A DNA stretch of 18,035 nt, taken from contig JAFRWQ010000284.1 in assembly GCA_017437925.1 (NCBI GenBank), positions 1 through 18,035 of the forward strand, read 5' to 3'. The notes below the pieces were generated by a model that did not search any database, was not told where the DNA came from, and saw nothing but the letters and a program-made list of their open reading frames with translations. Of the stretch, positions 15,454 through 18,035 are shown in pieces. How positions within the stretch are numbered: position 1 is the first letter of the stretch; the number at the start of each line of letters is the position of its first letter. This DNA comes from Bacillota bacterium. GTDB taxonomy: Bacteria; Bacillota_A; Clostridia; Peptostreptococcales; Anaerovoracaceae. The position numbers were made by a program, and so were the translations under genes.

Positions 15454-16727
15454 TGCCTACCGTCGCCGCGAAGACCCTGGGCTGCAAAGTCAACCAGTAC
15501 GATACCGAGGCGATGCTGGAGATCCTCGAAAGGACGGGCTACAAGACAGTTCCCTTCGAAAGCAGCGCGGACGTATACCTGATCAACACCTGCACCGTGA
15601 CGGGCACGGGAGACCAGAAGTCCCTCAAGCTCATCCGCCGCGTGCACCGGGAGCATCCGGACGCCGCCATCATCGCGGCGGGCTGCCTCACCCAGCGCAC
15701 GCCCCGGGCGCTCTGCCTGCCCGGCGTGAAGCTGCTGATCGGCGTACAGCGCCGGGGTGAAGTGGCTGGGCTGCTTAAAAAGGCGCTGGCCTCTGATGCG
15801 CCGATAGACGCCGTTTCAGGCCTTGAAAAAACGCCTTTTGAGATGCTTTCCGTGTCCCGCCACGAGGGCAGGACCCGGGCCGTGATGAAGATCCAGGAGG
15901 GCTGCGACCGCTACTGCAGCTACTGCGTGATTCCCTATGTGCGCGGCCCCGTGAGGTCCATGCCTCTTTCCGACCTGCGCGCCGAGGCGTTCCGCCTGGC
16001 CGAAGCGGGCTACCGGGAGATCGTGCTCACCGGCATCCACCTGATGAGCTACGGCCTGGACACGGGCGAAAGCCTTTTGGACGCGGTGCGCGCCGCGGCC
16101 TGCGCCGCAAAGCGGGTGCGCCTGGGCTCGCTGGAGCCCAAAAACATCACGGCTGAATTTGCCCGGGACTTGAGCCTCATCCCCGGCGTGTGCCCGCAGT
16201 TCCACCTTTCGCTGCAAAGCGGCAGCGAAACTGTACTCAGGCGCATGAACCGCCGCTATACCCCGGAAGACTATCTTGCCGCCTGCGAGAACCTGCGCCG
16301 CTTCTTTCCCGGCTGCGCCGTGACCACGGACGTGATCGTGGGCTTTCCCGGCGAAACGGAGGAGGAGTTTTCCCAGACCCTTTCTTTCGTCCGGCAGGCC
16401 CGCCTTGCCAGGCTCCACGTGTTCCCCTACTCCCGCCGCAGCGGCACCGCCGCCGACCGGCTGAAGGGGCAGGTAAGCGAGGATGTAAAAAAAGGCCGGG
16501 CGGAGCAGCTGATCCGCCTGGGTGAAGAACTGGAGGAGCAGTATTGCCTTGACAGCGTCGGTCAAACGCGGCCCGTGCTGTTCGAGGCCTGTACGGAGGA
16601 CGGCCTGTGCGAAGGCTATACCGACACCTACGTGCGCGTGCGCGCTGCCGCCCTGCCCGGAGACATCCGCGATGTGCTGATCACCGAAGCTAAGCAAACG
16701 CTGTGCCTCGGCCAAATAACGAAATGA
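15453..16727 (+). CDS. mtaB: tRNA (t6A37-C2)-methylthiotransferase MtaB
   Basis: I place the start at the ATG at 15453, which overlaps the rsmE stop and has GGGGG upstream; the frame is open further left but only inside rsmE. The 424-residue enzyme has the N-terminal MTTase domain, with Cys11 (KTLGCKVNQYDTEA), Cys47 (NTCTV) and Cys78 (AAGCL) for the auxiliary [4Fe-4S] cluster. The radical SAM motif follows at C151-X3-C155-X2-C158 (CDRYCSYC), with a TRAM domain at the C-terminus. MtaB adds methylthio groups to t6A37, making ms2t6A, which helps decode ANN codons. The KTLGCKVNQ opening separates it from MiaB and RimO. Arg codons are 34 CGN to 5 AGG. Confidence 0.95.
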   Translation: MPTVAAKTLGCKVNQYDTEAMLEILERTGYKTVPFESSADVYLINTCTVTGTGDQKSLKLIRRVHREHPDAAIIAAGCLTQRTPRALCLPGVKLLIGVQRRGEVAGLLKKALASDAPIDAVSGLEKTPFEMLSVSRHEGRTRAVMKIQEGCDRYCSYCVIPYVRGPVRSMPLSDLRAEAFRLAEAGYREIVLTGIHLMSYGLDTGESLLDAVRAAACAAKRVRLGSLEPKNITAEFARDLSLIPGVCPQFHLSLQSGSETVLRRMNRRYTPEDYLAACENLRRFFPGCAVTTDVIVGFPGETEEEFSQTLSFVRQARLARLHVFPYSRRSGTAADRLKGQVSEDVKKGRAEQLIRLGEELEEQYCLDSVGQTRPVLFEACTEDGLCEGYTDTYVRVRAAALPGDIRDVLITEAKQTLCLGQITK

Positions 16728-16737
16728 GGTAACGAAA

Positions 16738-17079
16738 ATGGACGACTGCCTGTTCTGCCGCATCATCAGGGGCGAGATCCCTTCCGCGAAGGTATACGAA
16801 GACGACCGGGTGTACGCCTTTCGCGACATTAATCCCCAGGCGCCCGTACACGTGCTGGTGGTGCCCAAGGCCCACTATAAGAACGTGAGCGACTGCGCCG
16901 GCAAAGACCCCGGCCTCACCGGCTACGTGTTCAAGGCCTGCACCGACATCGCCCGCGCCGAAGGCCTGGAAAACGGCTTCCGCCTGATCACCAACAACGG
17001 CCCGGACGCCTGCCAGAGCGTGGAGCACATGCATGTGCATATCCTGGGCGGAGCGAAGCTCACCGACAAGATGGGTTAA
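16738..17079 (+). CDS. HIT-family (HINT-like) nucleotide phosphohydrolase
   Basis: The protein has 113 residues, typical of small HIT proteins. It opens with the HINT-type sequence CLFCRIIRGEIPSAKVYEDD. It ends with the histidine triad H97-M-H99-V-H101 in EHMHVHILGG, whose middle region forms the covalent nucleotidyl intermediate. HINT-like enzymes hydrolyse aminoacyl- or phosphoramidate-AMP. GAGGT sits seven bases before the ATG and overlaps the mtaB stop. It ends the operon before a terminator. Two Cys near the N-terminus (LFCR and preceding DC) are common in bacterial homologues. Confidence 0.95.
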   Translation: MDDCLFCRIIRGEIPSAKVYEDDRVYAFRDINPQAPVHVLVVPKAHYKNVSDCAGKDPGLTGYVFKACTDIARAEGLENGFRLITNNGPDACQSVEHMHVHILGGAKLTDKMG

Positions 17080-17094
17080 AAAGTGCTTCGGAAC

Positions 17095-17134
17095 GCGCCG
17101 CTTCCCGCCTGCAGACGGGGAACGGCGCTGTTTT
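17095..17134 (+). terminator. Terminator after the HIT gene
   Basis: GCGCCG (17095-17100) pairs with CGGCGC (17123-17128). Inside, TTCCC pairs with GGGAA after a one-base bulge. TGTTTTAT follows. It ends the heat-shock/RNA-modification operon about 15 bases after the HIT stop. Confidence 0.75.
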
Positions 17135-17178
17135 ATCGTATGCGGCCACAAAAATCTCCCAAAAACTTGAATTTTCTA

Positions 17179-17207
17179 TTGCAAAATCGTGAAAATCATG
17201 GCATAAT
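17179..17207 (+). promoter_or_regulatory. Promoter of the CNNM/CBS gene
   Basis: TTGCAA (17179-17184), a 17-base spacer and CATAAT (17202-17207) lie in an AT-rich stretch. The -10 box lies within a perfect inverted repeat, listed separately. Transcription would start near 17214, about 33 bases before the ATG. Confidence 0.6.
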
Positions 17208-17214
17208 AATGCCA
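17199..17214 (+). repeat. Palindrome over the -10 box, possible operator
   Basis: TGGCAT (17199-17204) and ATGCCA (17209-17214) are a perfect inverted repeat separated by AATA. It covers the -10 box and probable start point, a position where a dimeric repressor would block transcription. It is too short and AT-centred to be a terminator. Confidence 0.5.
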
Positions 17215-17246
17215 TTCTACCCGAAAGGAAGCGAAACGTTCATCCC

Positions 17247-18035
17247 ATGGACGATATCCCCCGAAGTATTCTGCTGATCTTATGCCTTTTGCCCTTTGCC
17301 GGTTTTTTCGCGGGCAGCGAAACGGCCTTTTCCTTCTGCAATGAAGCGCGGGTGCGCGCCCTGGCCGAAAACGGTTCACGCCGCGCCAGGCGTCTGGTTA
17401 AGCTGCTGGACGATTTTGACCGCACCATCGTCACGCTACTGATCGTCATCAACATCGTTTATATCCTGATTTCCGCCGTGGCTACCGTTGCGGTGGTGGA
17501 GCTTTTGCGCTCGGACGCCGGTTCCGTGGTCGCCACCGTCGTGGCCACGCTGCTGGTATTCCTGTTCTGCGAAACGATCCCGAAAAACATCGCCAAGGTA
17601 AACGCCGACGCCTGGGCGCTTCTCGCCGCCTACCCCATCAGCTTTTTCAAGCTCCTGCTCTCGCCGCTGAGCGCCTTTTTCACTTACATCGGCGAGACCG
17701 CCAAGAAAATGCTGCCCCACAAGGAGTCCCTGCCGGACGTGACCGAGGACGAGTTTGAGGAGATGGTGGAAAACGTAGGCGAGGACGGACTGATCGAGCC
17801 TGTGGAGAAGGACATCATCAAGTCCACCATCCACTTCGGCGACATCCTTTCCGGCGAGATCATGACGCCCGTGGACCAGGTGGTCATGGTGCCCCTGGAC
17901 GCCAGCGAGGACGATCTCAGGCAGCTCCTTCTGGAAGAAAAGTATTCCCGTATCCCCGTGATGGACGGCTCGGTGGACAACATCGTGGGCGTGCTGCCCG
18001 CGTCCAAGGCCCTTTCCAGGCTCACGGCGGGCACG
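17247..18035 (+). CDS. CNNM-domain/CBS membrane protein (CorC/HlyC-type), cut by the right edge
   Basis: 263 residues are visible and no stop is reached. The N-terminal CNNM (DUF21) part has membrane segments near residues 8-25, 58-85, 90-110 and 120-145. It includes FAGSETAFSFCNEARV and CETIPKNIAKVNAD, both family landmarks. A cytoplasmic linker (EDEFEEMVENVGEDGLIEP) leads into the first CBS motif, IMTPVDQVVMVPLDA, then the second half with SRIPVMDG. Such proteins are linked to Mg2+/Co2+ homeostasis; the hemolysin label is historical. The ATG at 17247 has only a distant AAGGA (about 17 bases upstream), so initiation may be weak. MTPV replaces the commoner MTPR. The rest lies outside the window. 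Confidence 0.9.
   Translation, partial: MDDIPRSILLILCLLPFAGFFAGSETAFSFCNEARVRALAENGSRRARRLVKLLDDFDRTIVTLLIVINIVYILISAVATVAVVELLRSDAGSVVATVVATLLVFLFCETIPKNIAKVNADAWALLAAYPISFFKLLLSPLSAFFTYIGETAKKMLPHKESLPDVTEDEFEEMVENVGEDGLIEPVEKDIIKSTIHFGDILSGEIMTPVDQVVMVPLDASEDDLRQLLLEEKYSRIPVMDGSVDNIVGVLPASKALSRLTAGT

Noticed and set aside
12591..15656. A 1021-codon open frame on the minus strand
   Set aside because: It lies antisense to dnaJ, prmA, rsmE and the start of mtaB, whose products are unmistakable. Long antisense frames are common in GC-rich, CGC/GGC-biased coding DNA, and its product has the low-complexity Ala/Gly/His look of a shadow.
15816..16868. A 350-codon minus-strand frame
   Set aside because: It is antisense to mtaB and the HIT gene, both of which have diagnostic motifs on the plus strand.
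17083..17277. A 64-codon plus-strand frame between the HIT and CNNM genes
   Set aside because: It spans the terminator and promoter, has no convincing ribosome site, and its sequence looks like translated intergenic DNA.

Overview
The window looks like chromosomal DNA of a Gram-positive anaerobe, most likely Bacillota, class Clostridia; I cannot resolve the family. The grounds are the order hrcA-grpE-dnaK-dnaJ-prmA-rsmE-mtaB-HIT behind a CIRCE operator, a DnaK of Gram-positive length (606 residues), strong AGGAGG-type ribosome sites, sigma-A type promoters, and a Tad-like ATPase of the type seen in clostridia. All recognised genes are on the + strand. I saw no tRNA, rRNA, CRISPR array or insertion sequence, and no gene-free stretch exceeds 300 bases.

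Layout. (1) About 2-4558: a tightly overlapped eight-gene operon for a reduced Tad/type IV-like pilus or secretion apparatus. It encodes the end of a probable ParA/TadZ-like protein, a TadA-like ATPase, two TadB/TadC-like membrane proteins, and four short proteins that each begin with Met-Lys and one N-terminal membrane helix. Terminator hairpins follow. (2) 4733-6961: a promoter overlapped by a dyad, an HxlR-family regulator with four clustered N-terminal cysteines, a radical SAM protein three bases downstream, then a flavin-reductase-like FMN protein. (3) 6999-8864: thrS with a consensus promoter, a very short leader (no room for a T-box) and a terminator; the enzyme lacks the usual N-terminal TGS domain. 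(4) 8910-17134: the heat-shock operon under one promoter with a perfect CIRCE element, running from hrcA, grpE, dnaK and dnaJ into prmA, rsmE, mtaB and a HIT protein, then a terminator. (5) 17179 to the right edge: a promoter with a dyad over its -10 box, and the start of a CNNM/CBS (CorC/HlyC-type) membrane protein cut by the window end.

Two things deserve most attention. First, codon use changes abruptly inside dnaK, between about 11640 and 11825. To the left, Arg is mostly AGG/AGA and ATA (Ile) is common; to the right, Arg is mostly CGC/CGG and ATA nearly disappears. This marks either a recombination junction or a chimeric metagenome assembly joined at a conserved gene, so left and right parts should not be assumed to come from one genome until checked. 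Second, the Tad-like operon is unusually small: its four pilin-sized proteins lack an obvious prepilin-peptidase site, and its ATPase has Ala in place of the conserved Gly before the Walker A lysine.
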